A stretch of 64,000 nt of DNA from contig JAJRVT010000185.1 in NCBI GenBank assembly GCA_024277175.1, positions 1 to 64,000 of the forward strand. The letters run 5' to 3'. Of this stretch, positions 41,483-51,679 are shown in pieces. The first letter of the stretch is position 1; every line of letters starts with the position of its first letter. The position numbers and the translations under genes were made by a program. The stretch is from Chloroflexota bacterium. GTDB taxonomy: Bacteria > Chloroflexota > Anaerolineae > Caldilineales > Caldilineaceae. The notes below the pieces were generated by a model, which was not told the origin of the DNA, made no database searches, and was given only the letters and a program-made list of their open reading frames with translations.

Positions 41483-42454
41483 ATGGTCATTTTTCACGAA
41501 CTTCGCGACGCGAGCGCAACCGGCCCGACCTACCTGACTATTGGCAATTTCGACGGTCTCCATCGCGGTCATCAGATGCTATTGGCGCGACTCAAAGCCT
41601 TGGCCGCGACCCATGGCGACGACGCCCAGACCGCGCTGATCACTTTCTCTCCTCACCCACTGGCCGTGTTGCGCCCCGATAACCCCCTGTTGCTGCTGAC
41701 GACGCCCGAGGAGCGGCTGCGTCTGGCGGCAGAGGAGGGGATCGACATCGGCGTGATCCAGCCCTTCACCCACAAGACCGCGGCCATGCCTCCCCGAGGG
41801 TTTATGATGTTGCTCAAAGATCGCCTGAACCTGGTTGGTCTGGTGGTGGGGCCGGACTTCGCCCTGGGTCGGAACCGCAGCGGCGATCTGGATGAATTGC
41901 GCGCCCTGGGCCGGGAACTGGATTTCAGCCTTCACATCATCGACCCCATCGATCTGGATGGAAAACCTGTACGCAGCAGCACGATCCGTCGCGACCTGCT
42001 GGCCGGCAACGTGCGCGACGCCGCCGAACTGCTGGGGCGTCCCTATCACGCCACCGGCCCGGTCGTCCCCGGCGATCAGCGTGGGCGCACCATCGGCATC
42101 CCCACCGCCAACATCAAGACCCGCCCCGACAAATTGCTGCCGGCCGATGGCGTCTACGCTACCCTGGCCCACATCATCGAAGCGGATGGCCGCTGGCGCA
42201 CCTACGGCAGCGCCACCAACCTGGGCCTGCGCCCGACTGTGGACGGGGAGCACCGTTGGCTGGAGACCCATCTGCTCGATTTTCCCGCCGAGGGCGAGAG
42301 CGGGGATCTCTATGGGAAGACGCTGCGGGTTGAGTTTCTGGCTCGGCTGCGGGGCGAACGACGCTTCGGCAGCGTGGATGAACTGATAGCCCAGATCGAG
42401 CGCGATATTCAAGAAGCGCGTCGCATTCTAGCTGAGGCGTCGGAAAGAAACTGA
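41483..42454 (+). CDS. ribF: Bifunctional riboflavin kinase/FAD synthetase
   Basis: A 323-residue RibF that makes FMN from riboflavin and FAD from FMN. The N-terminal FAD-synthetase domain has TIGNFDGLHRGHQMLL (the GxFDGxHxGH nucleotidyltransferase motif) and VVGPDFALGRNRSGD, SSTIRRDLLAG; the C-terminal riboflavin kinase domain has GRTIGIPTANIK and LETHLLDFPAEGESGDLYGK. The start at 41483 follows AAGG; a frame from 41453 overlapping truB is longer but unlike the family. The stop codon is in a family C palindrome. Confidence 0.94.
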   Translation: MVIFHELRDASATGPTYLTIGNFDGLHRGHQMLLARLKALAATHGDDAQTALITFSPHPLAVLRPDNPLLLLTTPEERLRLAAEEGIDIGVIQPFTHKTAAMPPRGFMMLLKDRLNLVGLVVGPDFALGRNRSGDLDELRALGRELDFSLHIIDPIDLDGKPVRSSTIRRDLLAGNVRDAAELLGRPYHATGPVVPGDQRGRTIGIPTANIKTRPDKLLPADGVYATLAHIIEADGRWRTYGSATNLGLRPTVDGEHRWLETHLLDFPAEGESGDLYGKTLRVEFLARLRGERRFGSVDELIAQIERDIQEARRILAEASERN

Positions 42455-42532
42455 GTTTTTGACAAAAATTCAGTTTCTCCGTTCCGGCGTCGATGTGCAG
42501 AGAAACCTGGTTTTGTTAAAAATCTGGTTTCG
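42446..42532. repeat. Two family C inverted repeats after ribF
   Basis: First palindrome AGAAACTGAGTTTTTG/CAAAAATTCAGTTTCT (42446-42478, one mismatch), which includes the ribF TGA; second unit GAAACCTGGTTTTG...AAATCTGGTTTC at about 42501-42532. Confidence 0.75.
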
Positions 42533-42566
42533 CCCCGACGCCGCACTAATCAAAGTGGTGAATCGC

Positions 42567-44624
<2,058 letters not shown>

Positions 44625-44636
44625 GCAGAATAAACC

Positions 44637-45848
44637 ATGCGCATCCTCTGTCTCTCCGCCCCGCTGTCGGGTCATCTGGATTGGGGCGGCTATCTGGCCA
44701 CCGCGGCCTTGCTTGCGCGGCGGGGCCATGACGTCTGCTGGGCCAGCGGGAGTGAGGTCGCGCCGGCGGTGACGCGGGCAGGCGTGGCTTTCCGTGAGCT
44801 GGCGACGACCGGCTGGCGCTGGCCGCCCCCACCGCCGCTCCGTCCCGAAGCGGGCATGGACGCGCGCTCATTTCAACGCCAACGCAAACTGCGGGCGCTG
44901 GACCAGTGGCTCGATCCGGAGCGGGTAGACGCGGCCGTCCGCGAGATCCAGGCATTGGTGGCGGAGTATCGGCCCGACGCACTGATGAGCGAGATGTTCA
45001 TCGCCGCGGCCGGCATTGTAGCGGAGATGGCGGACATCCCGTTTGCGGTCGCGGGCTGGCCTGCGCCACCCAGCGCGCCAAGGATCGCCCCCGACGACGA
45101 TCCCATGATCCCCCTGGCGCGCGCGCGGCTGGAGAGTCTGCTCCAGACGTTCGGCGTCACGGGCGTCAACTGGACAGCGTCCGGGCCGCCGGCGCTGCGT
45201 TCACCTCACCTACACCTCAGCTATTGGAGCCCAGCCTGGTTTGGTCGCGGGGAGGAGCGCCCGCCCACCCGCCACGTGGGTGGCGTGGCGCCACCCCCTG
45301 TCCAACCCCTGTCTGGCCCGCCTTCACCCGACGACGTCCCCTGGATCTTCATTACCTTGGGCACCAGTTTCAACAACGATCCGGCCTTCTTCATGGCCGC
45401 GACCCAGGCCGTGGAAAGGCTGGGCGGAGCGCCTATCATCGCCGCCGGTCCGGGTGCGGCGTTGCAGGCGGAATTGCGTCGCCGCCTGCCCGCAGCGTAC
45501 ATATTCGAAACGGTTGATTTCCGAACCACGTTGCCTTATGTCCGCGCCGCTATCCATCACGGCGGTGCGGGCGCAACCCACGCCCTGATTACCCATGCGG
45601 TTCCCCAGATCGTCACGCCCCACGCCGCGGACCAGAGCCGGCAGGCCCAGGGTGTGGCGCGCACGGGCGTCGGCTACCACATCGCCCCCCGTCAGACCAC
45701 AGTGGCGAACCTGGCCAACGCCCTGGCCCAGCTGTTGCCAGACCGGTCGCCCCAACGGGCGGCGGCCATGCAGCTACGGGCCGAATTCGCGGCCCTGGGT
45801 GGAATCCAACGGGCGGCGGATTGGGTCAAATCACTGAAAGCGCGTTGA
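44637..45848 (+). CDS. GT1-family glycosyltransferase (MGT-like)
   Basis: A 403-residue GT-B fold glycosyltransferase. The N-terminal acceptor domain starts MRILCLSAPLSGHLDWGGYL with the His-15-like motif; the C-terminal donor domain has FITLGTSF and the nucleotide-sugar-binding block RAAIHHGGAGATHALITHAVPQ, with HAADQSRQAQGVARTGVG. Such enzymes glycosylate small molecules such as macrolides, polyketides or terpenoids. It is 34 kb from the enediyne cassette with unrelated genes between, so a link is speculative. Its stop codon is the first part of a GAGATTGG palindrome. Confidence 0.85.
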   Translation: MRILCLSAPLSGHLDWGGYLATAALLARRGHDVCWASGSEVAPAVTRAGVAFRELATTGWRWPPPPPLRPEAGMDARSFQRQRKLRALDQWLDPERVDAAVREIQALVAEYRPDALMSEMFIAAAGIVAEMADIPFAVAGWPAPPSAPRIAPDDDPMIPLARARLESLLQTFGVTGVNWTASGPPALRSPHLHLSYWSPAWFGRGEERPPTRHVGGVAPPPVQPLSGPPSPDDVPWIFITLGTSFNNDPAFFMAATQAVERLGGAPIIAAGPGAALQAELRRRLPAAYIFETVDFRTTLPYVRAAIHHGGAGATHALITHAVPQIVTPHAADQSRQAQGVARTGVGYHIAPRQTTVANLANALAQLLPDRSPQRAAAMQLRAEFAALGGIQRAADWVKSLKAR

Positions 45849-45926
45849 AATTGTGAGATTGGAGATCGGGGGATTGACGTCTCGCCGGGCCAAGGCAAAT
45901 CTCCAATCTCCCGACCTCCAATCTCG
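45847..45926. repeat. GAGATTGG-type palindromic repeat (family B)
   Basis: GAAATTGTGAGATTGGAGAT at the left faces CAAATCTCCAATCTCCCGAC and CTCCAATCTC at the right. It begins within the TGA of the glycosyltransferase gene. Confidence 0.8.
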
Positions 45927-45967
45927 ATAAAAGAAACGACTATTCCATTATCCACAAGGAGAGAATT

Positions 45968-46564
45968 ATGAAAAAACTGGTGGAGCGCATCCGGGCGGAA
46001 GGACGCAACCTGGGGCGTGGCATCCTCAAGGTGGACGGATTCATCAACCATCAACTGGATCCTAAACTCACCATGGGGATGGGAGAGGCCTTTGCCCGCC
46101 GCTTTGCGGCAGCAGGCGTCATAGGCGTCACGAAAATCGTCACAGCTGAAGTCAGCGGCATCGCACCGGCCCTGGCCACCAGCGTAGTGCTAGATGTTCC
46201 GATGATCTACGCGCGCAAGACCCGCCCCATTACCATGGCCAGCGGCGTCTACAGCGCGCAGGCGCCCAGCCATACCAAGGGCGGCGTGGTGGAGTTGATC
46301 GTCTCGCCCGAATATCTGCTGCCCAGCGACCGGGTGCTCCTGATCGACGACTTCCTGGCCAGCGGCAAGACCATCGCCGCTCTGGCCGACCTGATCGCCC
46401 AATGCGGCTCGACCCTCTGCGGCATCGGCTGCATCATCGAAAAGTCTTTCGAGGGCGGCCGCGAACGGTTGGCGTCATTGGACGCGCCCATCGTCACCCT
46501 GGCGATCGTGGAGAGCATGGAGGGGGACGAGATTGTGGTGCGGGATCCGGAAAATGAAGCATGA
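45968..46564 (+). CDS. xpt: Xanthine phosphoribosyltransferase
   Basis: A 198-residue Xpt-type purine salvage enzyme that forms XMP from xanthine and PRPP. Family blocks are LVERIRAEGRNLGRGILKVDGFINHQLDP, VTAEVSGIAPALATS, YARKTRP and the PRPP-binding loop VLLIDDFLASGKTIAAL. AAGGAGAG precedes the ATG. There is no purine-riboswitch-like segment upstream; the gap contains only a palindromic repeat. The TGA stop is the first codon-sized part of a TGACAAGGTGACAGGATGA repeat. Confidence 0.93.
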   Translation: MKKLVERIRAEGRNLGRGILKVDGFINHQLDPKLTMGMGEAFARRFAAAGVIGVTKIVTAEVSGIAPALATSVVLDVPMIYARKTRPITMASGVYSAQAPSHTKGGVVELIVSPEYLLPSDRVLLIDDFLASGKTIAALADLIAQCGSTLCGIGCIIEKSFEGGRERLASLDAPIVTLAIVESMEGDEIVVRDPENEA

Positions 46565-46580
46565 CAAGGTGACAGGATGA
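46562..46580. repeat. TGACAAG-GTGACAGG-type repeat (family D), half copy
   Basis: TGACAAGGTGACAGGATGA begins exactly with the xpt stop codon. It matches the left arm of the repeat at 51625-51674 in 17 of 19 positions. Confidence 0.7.
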
Positions 46581-46606
46581 CCGAGTCGGGCCACTTGCCA
46601 CCTGCC

Positions 46607-47455
46607 TTACTCGTCTGGATCGGGCAGGATTTCGACGGTGGCCCCGGGGGCGGGGCGGGAATAGTCGCCGATCTGAGCGCGGGGTTGCGTGGTTTGCGGG
46701 CCGGCGACGGGCGCCTCCCCCTGGGGCGAAGGTGTAGCGGAGCGCTGGGCGGGCGCGCTGTGGATCGTCAACCGGCGCTTGTGGGGTTTACGTCGGTAAG
46801 CGGTTACGCCCACAAGCGCGCCGATGGCCATCAGGATCGCAGGCCACCAACGCAGAAGAGTGCGTTCGTTTTCGCTACCCACAGAGAAGATGAAGAAACC
46901 CAAGAGCAAGAGGACGCTGCCAGGAACCAGCGCCCACCACTGCCGTCGGCCTGCCAGGAAGTAAAGCAGCAGGAAGACTAGGCCCATGCCGATGAAGAGG
47001 GCCGCGCCCAGGGCCTCCACGCTGGCGACGACGCTGCTGAGTGCGATGACCACGCCGAGAACCAGCATAAATCCGCCGGGGATGATGGCCCACCAGCGTT
47101 CGACCCGATCGAGCAGGTAGATGTGGGCGAAGGCCAGGGCCAGGCCGATGAAAAGCACGGCCGCGTTCAGCCGCTGGTCCAGAGACGGGTTTACGCTCAG
47201 CAGCGCCATCGCGGCCAGGGCCAACAACGTCCAGGCGGGGATCAGCTGGGCCCAGTCGCGACGGGAAGAGAAGTAGGCCAGGAAGAAACCAACCGCGCTC
47301 AAAGCCAGGATGCCGGTCAGAATGTACTGGACCAGCGGTTCGTAGGGGTCAAAAACGCCGAAATTGAAGAGCAGGAGAACCAGACCGACGAAAAAAAGGC
47401 CCGCGGCCCAAATGAGGGACCCGATGCGGTAGTCCGATTGACTGTGAGAATTCAT
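46607..47455 (-). CDS. Polytopic membrane protein of unknown function
   Basis: A 282-residue protein with about eight transmembrane segments in four similar pairs (for example LIWAAGLFFVGLVLLLFNFGVF and WWALVPGSVLLLLGFFIFSVG); the motif RxWWA(I/L)(I/V)PG occurs twice, pointing to internal duplication. The last ~60 residues are a soluble basic then proline/glutamine-rich tail (RRKPHKRRL through PAPGATVEILPDPDE). No known enzyme motif. The start at 47455 (MNSHSQSD) is favoured over 47530 because the extension is unlike a membrane-protein N-terminus, though it remains open. Confidence 0.7.
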   Translation of the reverse strand: MNSHSQSDYRIGSLIWAAGLFFVGLVLLLFNFGVFDPYEPLVQYILTGILALSAVGFFLAYFSSRRDWAQLIPAWTLLALAAMALLSVNPSLDQRLNAAVLFIGLALAFAHIYLLDRVERWWAIIPGGFMLVLGVVIALSSVVASVEALGAALFIGMGLVFLLLYFLAGRRQWWALVPGSVLLLLGFFIFSVGSENERTLLRWWPAILMAIGALVGVTAYRRKPHKRRLTIHSAPAQRSATPSPQGEAPVAGPQTTQPRAQIGDYSRPAPGATVEILPDPDE

Positions 47456-47554
47456 AGCATAGGGTTCCGGATGTGCAACTGAGACAGGATCGAAATCCAT
47501 CGGATCTCGATCCTGCAGAGCGCTTACCATTCATCCTTCAAGTATATGGTCAGG

Positions 47555-47690
47555 CTACTTCTTTTTGCGCTCGGGGGCGTGTACGATGCCCAGCAGACCA
47601 TCGATTGAAATATCTTCATCAATCAACGGCCAGTGGATGCCATAGCCAGAGGGCGAAATTTGAAATTCCTGCTGCGCTTCGGGTTTGGCA
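47555..47690 (-). pseudogene. 3' remnant of a DUF2442-family gene
   Basis: On the minus strand, the open frame ending at TAG 47557-47555 encodes an end typical of DUF2442 proteins: GYGIHWPLIDEDISIDGLLG followed by a short basic tail. The preceding residues (about AKPEAQQEFQISPS) also fit the family, but the frame then runs into the SH3 gene in another frame, with no start. Only the last third of the gene seems to survive. DUF2442 proteins are often paired with DUF4160 partners; none is here. Confidence 0.65.
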
Positions 47691-47691
47691 T

Positions 47692-48960
47692 TTACGGTTC
47701 GACCACAGGTAAGGCCTCGATGTCGACATTGAGCGTCACCGCGCCGGCGAAAACCCAGCCCCTGTCACCGCTCTCCAGTTCGGTCTGGACCCACTCGTTG
47801 TCTGCGGTGCGCCCCAAGGCGGGGGTTTCACTGCCATTGGACAGACGGCCAATGCTGGGAGCGTCGCTGCTGGGTGATTCTCGGATAATAACGCCCACCA
47901 GCGTATCCACCATCACCGTGGCGTCCTCCAGGGAGACGACCGGCGTGGGTTCGGGCGTTGCAGTCGGCTCGCTTACAGGCGCGGCCGTGGCGGCGGGAGC
48001 AGTCGCGCTTTCTCCAGCAGGCGTTTTCAGGCTATCCAGGTCGCCGTTCACGGTAACGAAATCGGCTGCGACCCAAGCTTCCGCGCCATCCAGTGCAATC
48101 TGGATCCACTTGCCGTCATCCGAGATGCCGGTGGCCGGGAATTCTTCGTCCTTGAGCAACAACTTGATGATCTCGCTCTCCGTGTTTGGCTCGGAACGGG
48201 CGTTGACGCCCGCCTCGGCGCTGACCACCACCGTCACGTCCTGACCAGCCGCCGGCGCTTCAGCCACTGGCGGCTGGGTCGTTCCGGCTGGCGCTGGGAC
48301 CATGACAGTACTAAGAACGACGTACTCCGCCGATACCCAGAGTTGCCGGCCGTCTTCCAGTTTCAGTTGAACCCAACCTTCCTGCTCACCCACCACCGGA
48401 GCGGCAAGGCCGTTGTCTAAAACATCAACGACTGGACTGTCAAGATCGGGAATTTCCCGCGCGTTGAGTCCGTATTCGCTGTCGACCGTGGCCATTTTCT
48501 GCTCGATCATGGCCGGCGTCGGCTCCAGAGTGGGCGTCGGTGCGGGAGTGACCGTGGGCGGGAGAGAGGTCGCCGTTGGCGGAGCCTCGTCCTGGGGTGG
48601 GTTTGTGGGCACAGGGACCACGCCCGGCTCGCCCCCCTGTTGGCTGGAGGGTTCAGTAGCTGCGGGAGGTTGGGACGCCAAGGCGCCAAAGTCGAAACCA
48701 TTCATGGCCAGCCAGCCAACATAGCCCAACACCGCCAACAAAGCGACGATAATCAGGGTGGGCAAAAGCCAACTCGCGCCCGAAGACTTGGTTTCTTCTT
48801 CATACGCGACCGGTTGCCACTGATGATGGGCCGCGTCGGCGTCGCTCTGCAATTGAAGATCATCAGGGAGACCCTGCTCCTGATCGAGCAGTTGCCACTG
48901 GTCGCCGGACTCAGGGGACTCGGTCAACTGCCAGTCGTCCATGGATTTACGTTCGCTCAT
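47692..48960 (-). CDS. Membrane-anchored protein with three SH3b domains
   Basis: A 422-residue protein: a cytoplasmic N-terminal ~65 residues rich in Trp/Gln/Asp, one transmembrane segment (about 66-88, LLPTLIIVALLAVLGYVGW), a proline/threonine-rich spacer (TATSLPPTVTPAPTPTLEP), and three bacterial SH3 (SH3b) domains at about 155-215, 245-300 and 345-415, each with a (L/V)NARxxP-like start and GWVxxxxxxG(x)xWV core (for example GVNARSEPNTES). SH3b domains usually bind peptidoglycan or proteins outside the cell. The start at 48960 follows GGGAGAAAG. It overlaps the preceding gene by 14 bp, so both are probably one operon. Confidence 0.82.
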   Translation of the reverse strand: MSERKSMDDWQLTESPESGDQWQLLDQEQGLPDDLQLQSDADAAHHQWQPVAYEEETKSSGASWLLPTLIIVALLAVLGYVGWLAMNGFDFGALASQPPAATEPSSQQGGEPGVVPVPTNPPQDEAPPTATSLPPTVTPAPTPTLEPTPAMIEQKMATVDSEYGLNAREIPDLDSPVVDVLDNGLAAPVVGEQEGWVQLKLEDGRQLWVSAEYVVLSTVMVPAPAGTTQPPVAEAPAAGQDVTVVVSAEAGVNARSEPNTESEIIKLLLKDEEFPATGISDDGKWIQIALDGAEAWVAADFVTVNGDLDSLKTPAGESATAPAATAAPVSEPTATPEPTPVVSLEDATVMVDTLVGVIIRESPSSDAPSIGRLSNGSETPALGRTADNEWVQTELESGDRGWVFAGAVTLNVDIEALPVVEP

Positions 48961-49297
48961 GCTTTCTCCCTTCAAGAGGCGTGTCCCAGCCGTAACGCAT
49001 CCCAGCCATGCCGTACACGACAGTTTGCACGGCGAAAAGAATCGCCAAGATGCTCCACGCTGCGGTTTCCCACCAAGGTGCAGGCCGATAGGCGACGAGG
49101 CCGTTCATCGCCATGCCGATGCTGAATAGCTCCATGCTCACTGTGAGCGGCGTCAGCGCACGCGGGGCGCTAAAAGCGCGTCCCCAACTCCAGTGGACGA
49201 CAGACCGATACCAGGAAATGTAACTGAGAGTCGCCAGCGCTCCAGCCAGGCCCAAAACCCAGAGGGCGTCGATGAAAACTGTTTGCCACGCGATCAT
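48947..49297 (-). CDS. Small membrane protein of unknown function
   Basis: A 116-residue protein with about three hydrophobic segments (VFIDALWVLGLAGALATLSY, an intermediate one around MELFSIGMAMNGLV, and AAWSILAILFAVQTVVYGM). It ends in a basic tail. The start is uncertain (49297 or 49336). It overlaps the SH3-protein gene by 14 bp and has a probable promoter 125 bp upstream. No family recognised. Confidence 0.6.
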   Translation of the reverse strand: MIAWQTVFIDALWVLGLAGALATLSYISWYRSVVHWSWGRAFSAPRALTPLTVSMELFSIGMAMNGLVAYRPAPWWETAAWSILAILFAVQTVVYGMAGMRYGWDTPLEGRKHERT

Positions 49298-49421
49298 AAC
49301 GTCAAAAGTCCAAATAAGTGCTGGTGCAGAGTGCAAAGCATCTCACAGGCCAAATCATTCGTAGGACGCCGAGAACGTCATCCTTGTTCCAAACAAGCGC
49401 ATGGTCTCCTGATGCATGAAT

Positions 49422-49450
49422 AGCTTAGGGCGATTCGGCTTCGTTGTCAA
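49422..49450 (-). promoter_or_regulatory. Probable promoter of the small membrane/SH3 gene pair
   Basis: On the minus strand, TTGACA (49450-49445), a 17-bp spacer, TAAGCT (49427-49422). It faces away from the promoter at 49495-49524. Confidence 0.5.
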
Positions 49451-49494
49451 ACGCCTGAAAAGGACGCGTATACGCGAATCCGGGAGCGGGATGG

Positions 49495-49524
49495 TTGACG
49501 GTCTGTACGACTGGCTGATACTAT
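49495..49524 (+). promoter_or_regulatory. Promoter of the two glycosyltransferase genes
   Basis: TTGACG (49495-49500), an 18-bp spacer, TACTAT (49519-49524). Expected start near 49531, about 145 nt before the first start codon. Confidence 0.65.
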
Positions 49525-49674
49525 AAAGCCCGCTGACTTGTCATGGATGAACTGGGTTGCGTATGTGTGGATCCGATATTCACTGCGCTGCAACAATTTT
49601 AGCACAAATGCGGCGTTTTGACACACCACGGCCGTTCCATACCCAACCGTCCGCTGAGAGCGAATGTGAAACAG

Positions 49675-50844
49675 ATGCTGATTGGAATCGACGCTTCACG
49701 CGCCCTGCGCGCGAGACGCACAGGAACCGAACGCTATTCCCTGGAGATCATTCGCCACCTGCTGCGTCTGCCGGAGGCCGCGGCCCATGGCTGGCGGCTG
49801 TACGCCGACGTCGACGTCGACCCGGCGACTTTCCAGGCCAGGAGCGATGTAAACATGGAGGTGCGCGTACTGCCGTCTCGGCGCATGTGGACCCACTGCG
49901 CGCTGGGCCCGGAAGTTCTGCGCCATCCGCCGGACGCGCTCTTCATCCCTGCACATGTGCTACCCTTCACGCTCCCGCCCCGCCGCCTGCCGCCCAGCGT
50001 GGTGACGGTCCACGATCTGGGCTACCGCCGCTTTCCCCAGGCTCACACCCGCGTCCAGCGCTGGTATCTGGAGGCGAGCACGCGCTGGAATGCAGCCAAC
50101 GCCGCGCGCGTGATCGCGATCAGCCAGGCCACGGCCCGGGATCTACAGACCGCTTACGGAACGCCGGCCGCCAGAATCCGCGTCATCCATGAAGCCGCAG
50201 CGGGGTGGACGCGAGCGGGTGCAACGGCCCGACAAGCCGCCCGGGAAAAATACGGACTGACGCGACCCTACGCTCTCTTCATGGGGTCTATTCAACCGCG
50301 CAAGAACCTGGAGCGGCTTATCACAGCCTACGCCCACCTCCACGCCAGGGAACCCCTTTCCTGGGATCTGGCGTTGGTGGGTGGGCGGGGCTGGCTGAGC
50401 GAACCGCTGTACGAGCAGGTGCAGACGCTGGAGCTGGAAAAGCGGATTCGTTTCACCGGCTACGTCCCCGATGATGACCTGATCGCACTGCTCAGCGACG
50501 CGCGTTTTTTCGCTTTCCCCTCCCTCTTCGAAGGATTCGGCCTGCCTGTGTTGGAGGCCCAAAGCGTAGGAGTTCCTGTCATGACCGCCAATAATTCCTC
50601 CCTGCCCGAAATCGCCGGCGACGCCGCGCTGCTGGTGGACCCCACCGACGTGGACGCGATCGCCGACGCCATGCTGCGCCTCAGCCAGGACGAGGCCCTG
50701 CGCCAACGGTTGATCGAGGCTGGCTATGAAAATGTGAAACGGTTCTCCTGGGCCAAGGCCGCTGCCGAGACGCTGGCCGTGCTGGAGGAAGCGACGCGGG
50801 CTGGCGGGCGAACGCAAAGCGCCCCCCCAACCGAGGATGGATAG
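49675..50844 (+). CDS. GT4-family glycosyltransferase
   Basis: A 389-residue GT-B retaining glycosyltransferase. It starts MLIGIDASRALRARRTGTERY, a common start of bacterial GT4 enzymes for cell-surface sugars; the C-terminal donor domain has FMGSIQPRKNLERLI, LVGGRGW, and the EGFGLPVLEA motif (E-x7-E) that contacts the nucleotide sugar. A longer frame from 49618 was rejected because homology begins at the chosen ATG. It is 3 bp upstream of a WecG/TagA-type enzyme, so the pair probably add successive sugars to a lipid-linked surface polymer. Confidence 0.88.
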   Translation: MLIGIDASRALRARRTGTERYSLEIIRHLLRLPEAAAHGWRLYADVDVDPATFQARSDVNMEVRVLPSRRMWTHCALGPEVLRHPPDALFIPAHVLPFTLPPRRLPPSVVTVHDLGYRRFPQAHTRVQRWYLEASTRWNAANAARVIAISQATARDLQTAYGTPAARIRVIHEAAAGWTRAGATARQAAREKYGLTRPYALFMGSIQPRKNLERLITAYAHLHAREPLSWDLALVGGRGWLSEPLYEQVQTLELEKRIRFTGYVPDDDLIALLSDARFFAFPSLFEGFGLPVLEAQSVGVPVMTANNSSLPEIAGDAALLVDPTDVDAIADAMLRLSQDEALRQRLIEAGYENVKRFSWAKAAAETLAVLEEATRAGGRTQSAPPTEDG

Positions 50845-50847
50845 GTG

Positions 50848-51627
50848 ATGACGATGGCCGATGGGCGGAAGGCGCGTAGCCAGCCGGCGCGCCCGCCGAC
50901 GGTGCGCATCCTGGGCGTGGAGGTGCATCAGATCGACTTCGAGCAGACGCTGACCCTGATCGAGGCCTGGATCGAGGCCCGGCGCGGCCCCTGCCGCCAG
51001 ATCTGCACCGTCAACCCGGAGTTCATCATCGACGCCGATCGCGATCCCGTCTTCGCCGCGGTCCTGGCCCGGGCCGATCTCTGTGCGCCGGACGGCGTGG
51101 GCGTGCTGTGGGCGGCCCGGCTCCAGGGCGTGGACCTGCGCGAACGGGTGACCGGCTCAGACGGCGTCTATCGCATCTGCAAACGGGCGGCGGAAAAGGG
51201 CTGGCGGGTCTTCTTCCTGGGGGCGGCCCCTGGCGTGGCGGAGCGGGCGGCGGAGATCCTACAAAACCGTTATCCGGGTTTAGCAGTGGCGGGAACATTC
51301 AGCGGTTCGCCCGCGCCTGAAGCCTGGCCTGCCATCCAGGCGATCCTCCAGGCGGCCCGGCCCGACATCCTCTTCGTGGCCTACGGACACCCCGCCCAGG
51401 ACATCTGGATCGACGCCCACCGCGACGAACTGCCGGCGGCCGTGGCCATGGGCATAGGCGGAGCCTTCGACTTCGTGGCCGGCGTCTCCACGCGCGCTCC
51501 GGTCTGGATGCAGCGGCTAGGTCTGGAGTGGCTGCACCGGCTGATCCGCGAGCCGTGGCGCTGGCGCCGGATGAGGAAGTTGCCGGTATTTGTCGTCAAG
51601 GTGTTTTTTGAGAGGATGAGGGGGTGA
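50848..51627 (+). CDS. WecG/TagA/CpsF-family (GT26) glycosyltransferase
   Basis: A 259-residue GT26 enzyme that transfers an amino sugar, typically ManNAc or ManNAcA, to a lipid-linked acceptor during enterobacterial-antigen-like, teichoic-acid or capsule synthesis. Family blocks: TVNPEFIIDADRD, LCAPDGVGVLWAARL, RVTGSDGVYRIC, FFLGAAPGVAERA, ILFVAYGHPAQDIW and MGIGGAFDFVAGVSTRAP. The start is ATG-ATG at 50848 (a GTG at 50845 is also possible). The stop codon is the first three bases of a palindromic repeat. Confidence 0.9.
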   Translation: MTMADGRKARSQPARPPTVRILGVEVHQIDFEQTLTLIEAWIEARRGPCRQICTVNPEFIIDADRDPVFAAVLARADLCAPDGVGVLWAARLQGVDLRERVTGSDGVYRICKRAAEKGWRVFFLGAAPGVAERAAEILQNRYPGLAVAGTFSGSPAPEAWPAIQAILQAARPDILFVAYGHPAQDIWIDAHRDELPAAVAMGIGGAFDFVAGVSTRAPVWMQRLGLEWLHRLIREPWRWRRMRKLPVFVVKVFFERMRG

Positions 51628-51674
51628 CAAGATGACAGGGTGATTCGTTTACCCCGTCACCCTGTCATCTTGCC
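51625..51674. terminator. Palindromic repeat (family D) serving convergent gene ends
   Basis: CAAGATGACAGGGTGA (51628-51643) and TCACCCTGTCATCTTG (51657-51672) pair perfectly over 16 bp, 13-nt loop. On the plus strand the stem is followed by CCAAAAAC, and on the minus strand by a TTGTCACCCCC flank, so no T-run is present. It starts with the WecG-type gene's TGA. A two-way terminator or mRNA-stabilising stem is likely. Confidence 0.7.
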
Positions 51675-51679
51675 AAAAA

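Noticed and set aside
45849-45967. Purine riboswitch upstream of xpt
   Set aside because: The gap is filled by a GAGATTGG palindrome and has no three-way junction with the conserved purine-aptamer core.
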